NCBI GenBank assembly: GCA_947168885.1
Contig: CAMVNQ010000008.1
Location: 62,001-126,000, forward strand
From: an uncultured Clostridia bacterium
GTDB lineage: Bacteria > Bacillota > Clostridia > Oscillospirales > Ruminococcaceae
Direction: 5' to 3'
Length of the DNA stretch: 64,000 bases
The notes beneath the pieces were generated by a model. That model was not told the origin of the DNA. It searched no databases and saw only the letters and a list, made by a program, of their open reading frames with translations. The position numbers were made by a program, and so were the translations under genes. Every line of letters starts with the position of its first letter. Positions within the stretch are counted from its first letter, which is position 1. Shown one piece after another: positions 42,266 through 52,175 of the stretch.

Positions 42266-43438
42266 TCAGTGTACTATTGCCTGTTCGGTGTCCTTGTCGA
42301 AAATATGTATCCTGTTCGGGTCGAGCGCAACTGTTATTGTGCTTCCATAGCGTGCGGAAGTGTTTGCATCGACTTTCGCCGTCCATTGTACCTTCTTGAT
42401 GTTGCCGTAAGCGTCGTCGCTGAACTGACGATCCACTTCGCCGGGCTTTTCATTGAGCAGGCTGAAATACAGCAGCGCTTCAGAGCCGAGCAGCTCATAG
42501 CCGTTTATCTTTACCTGGATCTGGGTGTCCTGATGAACGGAAAGCTCCATTTCGCTCTCGAATATGCGCTCGGGGCGTATTCCCATGATGACTTTTTTGC
42601 CAATATAGCCCTTTTCTTTCATTGCCGCCGCTTTCTTTCCGGGGAGTTTTATAGTATGGAGATCAAAGTCGAGATAAACGTCCTCACCGTCCGCCCTGCA
42701 TTCCGCGTTGACAAAATTCATCTGCGGCGAGCCGATAAATCCTGCAACGAAAAGGTTGTCTGGGTTATTGTAGAGCTCACGCGGGGAAGCCACCTGCTGC
42801 ACTATGCCGTCCTTCATGACAACGATGCGGGTGCCGAGCGTCATAGCCTCGGTCTGATCGTGAGTAACATAGATTATGGTAGCACCAAGTCTCTGATGAA
42901 GCGCGGAGATCTCGGCGCGCATCTGTACACGAAGTTTAGCGTCAAGGTTGGAGAGCGGCTCGTCCATGAGGAAAACCTTCGGCTCGCGGACGATAGCACG
43001 TCCCATTGCAACACGCTGGCGCTGACCACCGGAAAGCGCTGCGGGCTTGCGTTCGAGAAGATCTTCAAGGTCAAGTATGACCGAAGCATCGCCGACCTTC
43101 TTGTTGACCTCATGTTTCGGGGTCTTACGGAGCTTCAGACCGAAAGCCATATTCTCCTTGACGCTCATGTGCGGGTAAAGTGCGTAATTCTGGAATACCA
43201 TTGCGATATCACGGTCTTTCGGCTCGACATCATTCATTATCTTTCCGTCGATAAGGAATTCACCGTCGGAAATGTCTTCAAGACCGGCTATCATACGAAG
43301 TGTCGTTGACTTGCCGCAGCCCGAAGGTCCGACAAAGATGATGAATTCCTTGTCCTCGACTTCGAGGTTGAAATCCTTTACCGCTTCAAATCCGTTCGGA
43401 TATATTTTATAGATATGCTTTAAAGATAAACTTGCCAT
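42266..43438 (-). CDS. msmX: MsmX/UgpC-type sugar ABC transporter ATPase
   Basis: 390 residues. Walker [10 protein letters not shown], signature [14 protein letters not shown], Walker [14 protein letters not shown], and the C-terminal regulatory TOBE domain (GIRPERIFE...). This type of ATPase serves several carbohydrate importers at once. It is the only ATPase in the locus and can energise both permease pairs encoded upstream. GGAGGG precedes the start. Confidence 0.93.
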   Translation of the reverse strand: MASLSLKHIYKIYPNGFEAVKDFNLEVEDKEFIIFVGPSGCGKSTTLRMIAGLEDISDGEFLIDGKIMNDVEPKDRDIAMVFQNYALYPHMSVKENMAFGLKLRKTPKHEVNKKVGDASVILDLEDLLERKPAALSGGQRQRVAMGRAIVREPKVFLMDEPLSNLDAKLRVQMRAEISALHQRLGATIIYVTHDQTEAMTLGTRIVVMKDGIVQQVASPRELYNNPDNLFVAGFIGSPQMNFVNAECRADGEDVYLDFDLHTIKLPGKKAAAMKEKGYIGKKVIMGIRPERIFESEMELSVHQDTQIQVKINGYELLGSEALLYFSLLNEKPGEVDRQFSDDAYGNIKKVQWTAKVDANTSARYGSTITVALDPNRIHIFDKDTEQAIVH

Positions 43439-43459
43439 TGTTCAGCCCTCCAATTATTT

Positions 43460-44413
43460 TCATATATTATCGAAACCGAATACCGGTCTGTCGTTGTTCC
43501 ATCGTATCGGCATCAGCATAGCATGGCGGTTGGGGTTATAAAGCGGGTCGCCTTCGATCTCGGCTTCTGTTCTTGCGTGGAAAACGAGTATATCGTTCCC
43601 GTCGGCGTCCACGGTAAAGGAATTATGTCCCGGACCGTAGATACCCCTGTCAGCGTCAGTCTTCAGCACGGGGAAACGCTCCTTGCTCCAGCTCTGCGGA
43701 TCGAGCAGATCGCTGTCCTCGCTCGCGGTGAGCATTCCCATGCAGTATGCTGCTCCTGTGTCGCTTGCCGAATAAGTGAGATATATCATCCCGCCGCGTT
43801 TTATCACAGCCGGTCCCTCGTTCACCCAGAAGCCGTGTCGTTCCCAGTCGTAATCCGGGGTGGTAAGGAGCACCTGTACGGTATCGAGGGTATGCGCGTC
43901 TTTCATTCGCGCTATGTAAAGGTTTGATATCTGCTTTCCGACACCCACCTTTTCTGCCCATACATAGTAGTGGCTGCCGCCGTTCTCAAAGATCGTCGCA
44001 TCAAGCGAGAATGCCCGGAAAGAAAACTCATCATCTTCGCTGCACTTCATCATTCCCAGCTCTCTCCATTCGCCGGTCATAGGATCGTCACCGCTGCATT
44101 CAAGAACGTAAGGGCGTATTTTCCACGGGTCGTTTTTTTCTCCGCCGGCAAAATATATGTACCATTTCCCGAAAACAAAGTGCAGCTCCGGAGCCCAGAT
44201 ATGCTTGCTCATGGCTCCGCTTTCATGACATATCCATAGTGTTTTCTCCTCCGCTTCCGCAAGCCCGCCGAGCGTGTCCGAGCAGCGCAGGACGATGCGG
44301 TCATAAGCAGGCACCGAAGCGGTAAAATAGTATTTGCCGTCAGTGTGACGCAGTACATAAGGGTCGGCGCGCTGCATTATCCATGGTCTGTTGAATATAA
44401 GCTGTTCACTCAT
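43460..44413 (-). CDS. Intracellular GH43 family glycoside hydrolase
   Basis: 317 residues, a single five-bladed propeller without a signal peptide. Catalytic positions of GH43: base in RADPYVLRH, pKa-modulating Asp in FSLDATIF, acid in NEGPAVIKR. Also HIWAPELHF, usual in the family. By context it is an exo-acting alpha-L-arabinofuranosidase (or xylosidase) trimming imported oligosaccharides. It lies 21 bases before the ATPase gene. Confidence 0.85.
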   Translation of the reverse strand: MSEQLIFNRPWIMQRADPYVLRHTDGKYYFTASVPAYDRIVLRCSDTLGGLAEAEEKTLWICHESGAMSKHIWAPELHFVFGKWYIYFAGGEKNDPWKIRPYVLECSGDDPMTGEWRELGMMKCSEDDEFSFRAFSLDATIFENGGSHYYVWAEKVGVGKQISNLYIARMKDAHTLDTVQVLLTTPDYDWERHGFWVNEGPAVIKRGGMIYLTYSASDTGAAYCMGMLTASEDSDLLDPQSWSKERFPVLKTDADRGIYGPGHNSFTVDADGNDILVFHARTEAEIEGDPLYNPNRHAMLMPIRWNNDRPVFGFDNI

Positions 44414-44455
44414 TCCGGAGTTTTCCTTTCAGTGTCTGATATGATCCTTGGCTTT

Positions 44456-44511
44456 CCGTAAACAGACACTTTCGTATCTGTTTACGGAAGGGCGGGGAAT
44501 TACCCCCGCAC
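44456..44511 (-). promoter_or_regulatory. Intercistronic stem-loops between the LamG lipoprotein and GH43 genes
   Basis: On the minus strand GCGGGG-gtaatt-CCCCGC is followed by TTCCGTAAACAGA...TCTGTTTACGGAA, a 13-pair stem. No T run follows, so they more likely protect or process the mRNA than terminate it. Confidence 0.6.
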
Positions 44512-44553
44512 GATCCTGTGGAGAAATGTAATGAAACTATTCGATTATAGGTA

Positions 44554-46125
44554 TTACTCAACGCTGAGGAGCTCGATGTAAGCAGCCTCGCCGGTGATGT
44601 GTACGAATACGGGAGCATCGGCTGCCCATGCGCCGTTGAGAGTTGCTGTCTCGGTCATTATTGTGCCGTCAGCGCCTGTGAATACGTAGTCGATGAATGC
44701 GTTCGCACCGTCACGCATAATGTTGATCTGAACATTTGCACTGGTCATGAGCTTGAGCCAGCTTGCCCAGTCAGTATCCCAAGAGCATCCGAATGATGCT
44801 GCACCGTCGGGATATCCCCAGCCGTATGCGTCTGCACGGAGAACGCCGTACTCTGCGTAGCCTTCATAGTTGTCTGCGCTTGCTACTTTATCTGTCTTTA
44901 CAGCTGTGTTTGTGAACGCTGTAACGAAGTTGTCAAAGTTGTTGACGCCGTCGGAATAGTTGTTGAGCTTTATTGTCATGGTTGTGCCGTCCTTGAGCTC
45001 AAAGCCGTCAGTCGTATCGCTCCAGAAGCCGAGCACACGGTCGGGTGTACCGAGAACATCTATAGCGGAAGCGTCAACGGGAGCTGCCGGAAGCGGCTCG
45101 GGCTCGGGCTCTTCAACTGCGCCTGCTTCGGGAGCAACAGGCTTCTCAGGGGGATTGCCCTGCTCGAAGAGTGTCTTTACCTGTCCGTCTGTGAGTGCTT
45201 CGTCATAGATATAGAGCTCGTCGATGAAGCCCTTGAAGATAGTATCCCAGTAGTTGATACCGATGTGGCCTTCGATGCCGTCACCTGTGAGTATCTCGGG
45301 AGAAAGACCCTGATAGTACATATTCTCGGCGTTCGCTTCCCATTTGAGCTCACCGTTGAGGTAGAACTTTGTACCTACACGCTCCATGCCGTCGTCTGCA
45401 ACATAGCGGTTGCCGTCTGCTACGATAGTAAGGTTGCACCATTCGCGCTTGCCGTGCTCCTGATCGTCCATAGCGTAGATCCACGGCCATACACCGTCAG
45501 CGCTTACCTCTGTTCCAATAGAGGAGTTGCGGTTCCATGCTACCGGGAAAATATCCGCGCTGTTGGAGCCCCATGTTGATTTTGTTATGTTGAGCCATGT
45601 AACGGTAGCATCGGCGTTGGACATACCTATATTTCTTCCTATCTGAACTACCGGTCCGAATGTGGATACGCGGTCTGCGTTATACCAGAACGAGAATGTA
45701 TAGCTTTCATCTGTTTCCTTCATATCGAAGTCAACACCGTATTTGCCGTCGAGATAGAGAGCGTTGCCAACGGCACCCTGTCCTTCTGCGATAAGTATCT
45801 GATGCTCGGACGGAGCAAGGCCGAAATTGGCACCTGTGAGGCTTCCCTTGTCCTCAACCTGCTCCACTGCTTTAAGTCCGTCTGTGTTTTCAAATCCGAG
45901 ATAGATAAGCGGCTCAGCTGTGATAGGCTCTGCTTCTACCGGAGCGGGAGCAGCCTCAGTTGTAGCCTCGGTGGTCGTTGTGGTCTCAGCGGGCTTTTCT
46001 GTCGTGGTTGCAGCGGTCGTTTCGGGAGCTGCTGTTGTTGTGGCTGCGGGAGTATTGTTGTTGCCGCAGGATGCAAGCGACAATACCATTGCAAATGCAA
46101 GTACGAATGATAATTTTTTCTTCAT
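44554..46125 (-). CDS. LamG-domain lipoprotein
   Basis: 523 residues. Lipobox in LSLASC, a Thr/Ala/Glu/Pro linker to about residue 75, a LamG/concanavalin-like jelly roll (about 80-320: LGFENTDGLKAV, AYTFSFWYNADR-like YTFSFWYNADR, LYLDGKYG, FIDELYIYDEAL) and a second C-terminal beta domain (370-523). It probably binds arabinan or related glycans at the cell surface and assists the importers. Catalysis is not evident. Confidence 0.78.
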   Translation of the reverse strand: MKKKLSFVLAFAMVLSLASCGNNNTPAATTTAAPETTAATTTEKPAETTTTTEATTEAAPAPVEAEPITAEPLIYLGFENTDGLKAVEQVEDKGSLTGANFGLAPSEHQILIAEGQGAVGNALYLDGKYGVDFDMKETDESYTFSFWYNADRVSTFGPVVQIGRNIGMSNADATVTWLNITKSTWGSNSADIFPVAWNRNSSIGTEVSADGVWPWIYAMDDQEHGKREWCNLTIVADGNRYVADDGMERVGTKFYLNGELKWEANAENMYYQGLSPEILTGDGIEGHIGINYWDTIFKGFIDELYIYDEALTDGQVKTLFEQGNPPEKPVAPEAGAVEEPEPEPLPAAPVDASAIDVLGTPDRVLGFWSDTTDGFELKDGTTMTIKLNNYSDGVNNFDNFVTAFTNTAVKTDKVASADNYEGYAEYGVLRADAYGWGYPDGAASFGCSWDTDWASWLKLMTSANVQINIMRDGANAFIDYVFTGADGTIMTETATLNGAWAADAPVFVHITGEAAYIELLSVE

Positions 46126-46175
46126 TGTAATATTTCCTTTCTATTATTATCCCCAAAAGGGATATTTACATAGTT

Positions 46176-47813
46176 TTACTGGTTGTCTGCCTTCATCTTC
46201 TCATACTCTGCCACTTCGGATTCAGTCAGTACGTTATATCCGTTTGCGCCGAAGTAATCGAGCATAGCCTGTGCGTGGAAGAAGTTTGCCTTGCGGTTTG
46301 CTTCCTCAACATAGTCGGCTGCCTGAGCCGTACCGTTGTCAACAAGATCGTGGATACCGATAGAGTTGAAGTACTGGTCGCAGAAGTTCCAGTAACCCGC
46401 TATGCTGGTCCAGCCGAAGGAGATAGGCTGCATGCAGGATTTGAAGTAATCTCTCCAGAGCTGTGTGTGCTCGTCGTCCATGCCTGCGCAGTAAACCTTG
46501 ATGTATTCGTCCCATACACCTTCGTCCTTTGTGATCGGAACAGGCATTACATCGTACTTAAGGGCTGTGCCCATTGCGTTTACGATGCTCTCGTCGGAGT
46601 AGATCTCGCATCTTGTGTACCAGCCGTCAACACCGTATGCCATGAACTTAAGAAGCTCATAAGCCTCGCGCGGGTGCTGGCAGGAAGTGGTGATACCGCC
46701 GTAGTCTATGGTAGCTATCGAATGGTGGTTAGCGCCGGCGTCAGCCTCGGAGACTGCAGGGATAACATAAGGAACTACATCGAGATTATAGCTTTCTTTG
46801 TAACCGGGTGTGTTCCATGTGTTCTGGAATGTCCAGAAGGCTTCGGAGAAAAGTGCTGCGTGACCGGTGTTGCCTGCCCAGCCTTCCCAGTCTCCGCACC
46901 AGTCTTCCATTGCCTGTGTCTCGGTAGAAGGTGCTATGTAGCCGCCGAGCTTGAGGTTGGAGAATTCCTGCTCGCCGACAGCCCACTGTGTAAGGTCAAA
47001 GGTCTTGCCGTTGAAGCCGAACTCGCCGATGATATCCTGTCTTGCGGCTATGCCGTAGTAGGAGTCAAGACGGTTGTAGTAGCCGAGACCGTAGTAAGCC
47101 ATACCGTCGGGAGAATTGAGTACGGTAGCGTCCTTGATGAGCTGTGTCATTTCGCTCCATGTCCAGTTCTGTGTCGGAACTTTCAGGTTGAGCGTTTCGA
47201 GGACATTGCGGTCAACGAACATAGCTCCGGGGAAGAACTTTACAGGAACGCTGTATCTCATTCCGCCTTCGAGGTTGTATGTGCCGAGACCGGCGGAGTT
47301 GACAGTATCCGCAAGATTCTTGGTTTCATCGTCCGTGTTGAAGAAAGACGAGATGTCTGCAAGAAGCATATTAGAGAGTGCGTAGTCGCAGTCGGAATGC
47401 ATGATAACGTCAGGTGCCTGACCGTTGCTTACGAGTGTGGAGAGCGTGGTGTTGTAGTTTGCAACATTCTCATACTGCACATTGACCGTGATGTTCGGAT
47501 AGATCTTCATGAATCTCTCCGCAAGGAGCTGAACGGTCTCGTCCTGATCGAAGTGGAAGTATGTGAGAGTGATGTTGTCACTCGTCATATCCTTGTACTT
47601 CTTGTACTGATGTGAGCTCCCGTCAACGGTAATGAGATCAAAGTCATTCGTTACCGTTGTTGCAGGACCGGAGCTTTCACCGGAATTTCCGCCTGCTGGC
47701 GCATTTCCGCCGGCTGTGCTGCCCTGCGGTGCGCTGCCGTTGTTACCGCAGCCGGCGAGTATCCCGACTGCCATGCAGCCCGCAAGTAAGGTTGAAAGTA
47801 TTCTTTTCTTCAT
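46176..47813 (-). CDS. Sugar ABC transporter substrate-binding lipoprotein (importer 1)
   Basis: 545 residues from ATG 47813 with GGAGG at five bases. Lipobox in GILAGC, a Gly/Ser/Ala linker, then an extracellular solute-binding family 1 fold (ITLTYFHFDQDETVQLLAERF, NGQAPDVIMHSD). Longer than the usual 400-450, as seen for oligosaccharide-binding members. Pairs with the two permeases just upstream. Confidence 0.9.
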   Translation of the reverse strand: MKKRILSTLLAGCMAVGILAGCGNNGSAPQGSTAGGNAPAGGNSGESSGPATTVTNDFDLITVDGSSHQYKKYKDMTSDNITLTYFHFDQDETVQLLAERFMKIYPNITVNVQYENVANYNTTLSTLVSNGQAPDVIMHSDCDYALSNMLLADISSFFNTDDETKNLADTVNSAGLGTYNLEGGMRYSVPVKFFPGAMFVDRNVLETLNLKVPTQNWTWSEMTQLIKDATVLNSPDGMAYYGLGYYNRLDSYYGIAARQDIIGEFGFNGKTFDLTQWAVGEQEFSNLKLGGYIAPSTETQAMEDWCGDWEGWAGNTGHAALFSEAFWTFQNTWNTPGYKESYNLDVVPYVIPAVSEADAGANHHSIATIDYGGITTSCQHPREAYELLKFMAYGVDGWYTRCEIYSDESIVNAMGTALKYDVMPVPITKDEGVWDEYIKVYCAGMDDEHTQLWRDYFKSCMQPISFGWTSIAGYWNFCDQYFNSIGIHDLVDNGTAQAADYVEEANRKANFFHAQAMLDYFGANGYNVLTESEVAEYEKMKADNQ

Positions 47814-47873
47814 AGGTTCCTCCATTTGTTTGATTGTTATTCCGACAGGCATCTTTGCCTGAACATATCCGTT

Positions 47874-48896
47874 TTATTCACCGGTTATACCTGTTCTGTC
47901 GATGCTTTCGACAAAGTGACGCTGAAGCACGAAGTACAGTATCATCAGCGGCAGTATGCTCAGCAGAGTTCCGGACATATTGATCGACTCGTTGAGGTTT
48001 GTGGCGCCCGCCGTTGCGGTCTGCTGATAGCTTGAGAAGTTCGCCGCAAAGTTGTCGAGCTGAACCACAAGCGTCGTCCAGTCGGACTTGCCGTAAACTC
48101 CGTGGACATACAGCTCTGTGAGATAGGATTCATTCCAGTACCACACGAACGAGAACAGGGCTACGGTAATGAACGCGGGTTTTGCGCTCGGAAGCGCTAT
48201 TTTGAAGAACGATTTGAAATGTCCCGCACCGTCTATTCGTGAAGCCTCTATCAGAGCCTTCGGTATCTGACGGAAGAACTGCCAGAATATCAGTATGAAT
48301 ATCGGCGCCTTGAATCCCTGTGCAAACAGAGCGGGAAGTATGAAAGCCCATATTGTGTTGAGTATTCCGAGGTTCGAGTAAAGAACGTATGTGGGTATCA
48401 TTGTTATCTGGCTCGGGAGAACGAAGCTCAGTATGATTATACCCATGACTATCTTCTTGCCCTTGAAGTCGAACCTTGCGAGAGCGTACCCCGTTACGGA
48501 GCACGACATAAGATTGCATATCGTCGGGACGCCGGCTATCACGATGCTTTGCCAAAGCGCGTTCCAGAAGTCCATACTCTTTGCTGCCTGCTCATAGTTT
48601 GCAAAATTGAGAGAGCTTGGCAGCCACTTTATCGACGAATCAAGCAGATCGTCAAGTGTCATGAGACTGCTCGATACCATGTGCAGTATCGGATAGACAT
48701 AGATGAAACCGATACAGATAAGCAGCGCATAGACTGCGAACTGCTTCAGAAAGCCTTCTCTGTCCTTTGTGCCGAACATGAAGCGGTGGAACTTCTCGCG
48801 AGTGAAGCGCTCGCGAAAAGACTTAGTAGTCGTCGCGCTTCGTTGTGTGCGAGGTGATCCTGCCTTTTGCGCGCTGCTGCTCGATCCTTTTGGCAT
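47874..48896 (-). CDS. Sugar ABC permease, MalG type (importer 1)
   Basis: 340 residues, six membrane helices after a basic Ser/Thr-rich N-terminus of about 45 residues. The EAA loop that docks the ATPase is EASRIDGAGHFKSFFKIALP. The start at 48896 has GGAGG and lies 74 bases inside the 3' end of the preceding permease gene, an unusually long overlap. Confidence 0.9.
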   Translation of the reverse strand: MPKGSSSSAQKAGSPRTQRSATTTKSFRERFTREKFHRFMFGTKDREGFLKQFAVYALLICIGFIYVYPILHMVSSSLMTLDDLLDSSIKWLPSSLNFANYEQAAKSMDFWNALWQSIVIAGVPTICNLMSCSVTGYALARFDFKGKKIVMGIIILSFVLPSQITMIPTYVLYSNLGILNTIWAFILPALFAQGFKAPIFILIFWQFFRQIPKALIEASRIDGAGHFKSFFKIALPSAKPAFITVALFSFVWYWNESYLTELYVHGVYGKSDWTTLVVQLDNFAANFSSYQQTATAGATNLNESINMSGTLLSILPLMILYFVLQRHFVESIDRTGITGE

Positions 48897-49908
48897 TTCT
48901 TCGGTTCCTCCTTTCTATCCTTATCTTGTTGCGCTTTTCTCTCTTTCTTGCTTTTATCGCACGCTTGACCTGTTTTTCGTACTGATCCTTGCGTGTAGCG
49001 AGAAGAAGAGCGAACAGTCCCACGAGTATCATAACAACTATCGAATACAGCCATGCCATTGCCGAAGCGTATCCATAGCCTTTCTCCTTTGTGCCGGAGA
49101 ACATCGAATTCTTGATGAGCTCGATTATCGGGTTGTCACTGTTGTTGGAGATGAACACTACAGTATATATCGTGTTCAGCAGTATCATTGATTTGAGGTT
49201 CGGAAGCGTTATCTTCCAGAAACATTCCCAGCCGGAGCCGCCGTCTATCTTTGCCGCCTCATACATGGATCTGTCGATCTTCTGAAGTCCCGACAGGAAT
49301 ATGAGTATCTGTACGCCGGAATACCAGAGAGTCGTTATCATATTTCCGAAAACATCCGATATTGGCTTGGCTATTATTTCCGGAAGCACCGAGCCTATGG
49401 CACCCGAAAGGGCTGCCGTATCTATAGCGGAAACGCTTCCCGCACCCTGTGAATTGAGCATACCGAGTATCGGACCGCTCACTATTATTACAGGAAGGAA
49501 GAATATAAGCCGGAAAAACCCTTTTCCCTTTATCCTCATATTAAGCATCATAGCAATGAGAAGGGCAAACACGACTATGATGGGAACCGATATTATTGTT
49601 GACGTCAGATAATCTACAAGGTGGATCATAAAGTCCGGATCTTCAATGAGTATCTGCGTGAAGTTCCCGTGACCCACGAAGTTGAATATCCTGCCGAGCG
49701 GTGTGATCCTGATATTGTTCAGAGCGTACCAGAACGAGCTTCCGAGAGGATATGCGAGGAATACCGCCGCGCCTATGAACCACGGTATCATGAAGATGTA
49801 GCCCATTCTCGCGTAGCGCTTTTCGAGCTTTCCGGACTTAAGATGCTTCATTCGTTCCTTAAGCTCTTTCTTTTCCTTGCGTGTCATTTTTTTAGTCATT
49901 TCAGCCAT
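48823..49908 (-). CDS. Sugar ABC permease, MalF type (importer 1), with long basic tail
   Basis: 361 residues from ATG 49908 (a GTG at 49914 overlaps the previous stop). Six helices; EAA loop EAAKIDGGSGWECFWKITLP. After the last helix about 45 residues follow that are largely Lys and Arg, ending TTKRDDY, longer than in typical MalF homologues; it is partly encoded by DNA shared with the next gene. Confidence 0.9.
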   Translation of the reverse strand: MAEMTKKMTRKEKKELKERMKHLKSGKLEKRYARMGYIFMIPWFIGAAVFLAYPLGSSFWYALNNIRITPLGRIFNFVGHGNFTQILIEDPDFMIHLVDYLTSTIISVPIIVVFALLIAMMLNMRIKGKGFFRLIFFLPVIIVSGPILGMLNSQGAGSVSAIDTAALSGAIGSVLPEIIAKPISDVFGNMITTLWYSGVQILIFLSGLQKIDRSMYEAAKIDGGSGWECFWKITLPNLKSMILLNTIYTVVFISNNSDNPIIELIKNSMFSGTKEKGYGYASAMAWLYSIVVMILVGLFALLLATRKDQYEKQVKRAIKARKREKRNKIRIERRNRRNAKRIEQQRAKGRITSHTTKRDDY

Positions 49909-49910
49909 GG

Positions 49911-52175
49911 TCACTCACCTGCCTTTACGGTATAGGAAAGCGCGTCCACGGTCAGACCGCCGTCGCTTTGCGCGGATCCGGTATAGTTTACATATATCGT
50001 GACACCGTTGTCATAAGACACTCTGACAAGCCCGTTTTCAAGTATCTCGTGGTTTATTATGCAGGCCTTGCCCACCTTTTCGGCAACAGCCCGCAGAGCG
50101 CTGTCGTATTCGGCTATAGTGTCTCGGTATGATGTATATTCGAGTGAATACAGATCGCTCGAATTTGTGTAGATAAGCTTTGAGGAATCCTCGGCTGTGA
50201 TGTAGAAGGACGGATAAACGCCCGATTCTACCATTCGCAGGAAGTTTTCCTTCTTGTTCGCTTCAAAATTCACATATTCCGAATATGTGGGGACGATGCC
50301 CTTGAACACCATTGAAAGGAACGGTATCTCACGGTCGAGGTACAGATAATCCGATGAACTCAGCGGCATATCGAGCATAGCTTCCGAGTATTTCCAGAGG
50401 AAAGCGTTCGGTGTCTCGGTTACGACTCCGCACGTTTCTCCCGCCGCGCTTACAGCGTCTTCGTAAATATCCATTGTGTCGGTTCGTGAGTAGTAATTGC
50501 CTTTTGAACTGTAGGAGAAGAGCGTTCCCGTGATCCCGGAAAGTGCTATATTGCCGATGCCGGCGCTGGTCAGGTCTTTGGTGAGATGAGCAAGGTCCGT
50601 AAGGCTTCGTCCGGGCATAAGATAATAGAATGTATCATATACCTGTCCGTGGACTTCGTTCTTGAATGTGCGCTTGTTCACCATTTTCATCACGTTGTAT
50701 GTGGTGGAATGGGTATCTGCGTTTACCGTAAGCGCATCGTCGTAGAGATATACTTTGTTACCGAGTTCCTCCTGGGTTTTAATGAAGCTCTTTATGCCGG
50801 AGTTCCCGCCGATAGCCCCGTCGGCGTTGAAATTCGTTACCGGTACATCGTATAGCCCGCCGTTCTGCCAGCCCTTGAACACCGACAGGACATTGTTCAC
50901 TCCGAGACCGCGGAGCTCACCGAGGATATCTGATGCCTGATCTGCCGTGGTCATTCTGACCGCCGTAGTTCCCATAAGGAACGCCTCGCGCTCCGAGCCG
51001 AGGAAGTCTATGCGCGTCCGGTAGCCCGTATCGCGCATCTGAAGCTTACCGCTGTCGAGCAGATAGCCGCGGTATGCGTTAGCCATTCCGGAATAGTTTG
51101 CGTCATTTTCCGAGAGCAGACAGTATCTTACAGTAAGATCGGAATGCTGTCTGTCCTTTTCGACCGCGGGGACGGTACCGGAGTTCGACTGATTTAATGG
51201 CTGCACATAGATGTCGCGCAGGAGGAATTTCGCAAAGCAGCGGTTGTAATCTACCATAACACCGTTGGGTACGACTTCTATGCTGCATCTTTCATCTCCG
51301 GACTCAACTATACCGAGATAGCCGAGTTTGTCGTCGAGGTGCGTCATACCGAACACGGGAGCAATCACCTTGTTGGCCGCTGTGACTGTCTCGTAATGCT
51401 CCCATATCGTCGAAGCGGCGGTATGGTTGGTCATTCCGTCATCTATGCCGTAGATGAGTCCGGAGAAGCCTGTGGTATAGCGGCCTTCCTTGTTGTCAAG
51501 GTAGATGAGCGCGCCGTTTCCATCGGGTACAAGCATATAACCGTTCTGGTCGTCAAGATATGTATATCCGAGGAACGGGAACAGGCTTACTGTGCTTATG
51601 TATGTGTTTTCTTTGTTTTCATTTATCGACTCTTCGGGTATGCGGACGATCAGATCATCGCCGACGAGCTTTACCTCTACGCCGAGACCGAACTGATAGT
51701 TGCCCTTGAAGTTTATTTCGGCGTAAATGCCGTTGTCGATGTAATATGTGGATATCTCGTTTTTTACAGAGTTCATATCCACCTGATAGGTGTTGAGCGT
51801 ACCGACTATCGCGTTTATCACTATGCCGCTCTTCATGTACGCTGTCCAGCTCGCGTTGTTCTTTCCGTCGTCTTTTTCGTCACTGACGGTGGAATCCAGC
51901 ACCGCGCCTGTCTTTTTGTTCTCAAGTCTTATGGAGAACTGCGGCTCGTAGTAGTACAGTCTGTAGGTGTCGCTTTCCGCCACCTGCACGAAGCCGTCTT
52001 TTGCCTCGACTTTTGCTCCGAGCGTCGGTATCGGAGCCGAGTGCGTGCGTGTACCCTTCACCACATCGGTCTCTGCGCCTGTGATGATTATTATCGCTGC
52101 AACGATGCCCGCGACAAGCAGTACAGCCGCTATGACAATAACGGGGAGAAGCCATTTAGGCTTTTTAGTATCCAA
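49911..52175 (-). CDS. DUF5696 membrane-anchored extracellular protein
   Basis: 754 residues from TTG 52175 (MDTKKPKWLLPV), with GAGGGGG upstream; the frame above it is inside the previous gene. One N-terminal membrane helix (about 10-35), then a large outside region: a beta domain (60-250) and a TIM-barrel-like part (VNNVLSVFKGWQNGGLYD, LYDDALTVNAD) that fits DUF5696. DUF5696 proteins regularly accompany sugar ABC importers in Firmicutes. A glycosidase-like role is possible but unproven. Confidence 0.65.
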   Translation of the reverse strand: MDTKKPKWLLPVIVIAAVLLVAGIVAAIIIITGAETDVVKGTRTHSAPIPTLGAKVEAKDGFVQVAESDTYRLYYYEPQFSIRLENKKTGAVLDSTVSDEKDDGKNNASWTAYMKSGIVINAIVGTLNTYQVDMNSVKNEISTYYIDNGIYAEINFKGNYQFGLGVEVKLVGDDLIVRIPEESINENKENTYISTVSLFPFLGYTYLDDQNGYMLVPDGNGALIYLDNKEGRYTTGFSGLIYGIDDGMTNHTAASTIWEHYETVTAANKVIAPVFGMTHLDDKLGYLGIVESGDERCSIEVVPNGVMVDYNRCFAKFLLRDIYVQPLNQSNSGTVPAVEKDRQHSDLTVRYCLLSENDANYSGMANAYRGYLLDSGKLQMRDTGYRTRIDFLGSEREAFLMGTTAVRMTTADQASDILGELRGLGVNNVLSVFKGWQNGGLYDVPVTNFNADGAIGGNSGIKSFIKTQEELGNKVYLYDDALTVNADTHSTTYNVMKMVNKRTFKNEVHGQVYDTFYYLMPGRSLTDLAHLTKDLTSAGIGNIALSGITGTLFSYSSKGNYYSRTDTMDIYEDAVSAAGETCGVVTETPNAFLWKYSEAMLDMPLSSSDYLYLDREIPFLSMVFKGIVPTYSEYVNFEANKKENFLRMVESGVYPSFYITAEDSSKLIYTNSSDLYSLEYTSYRDTIAEYDSALRAVAEKVGKACIINHEILENGLVRVSYDNGVTIYVNYTGSAQSDGGLTVDALSYTVKAGE

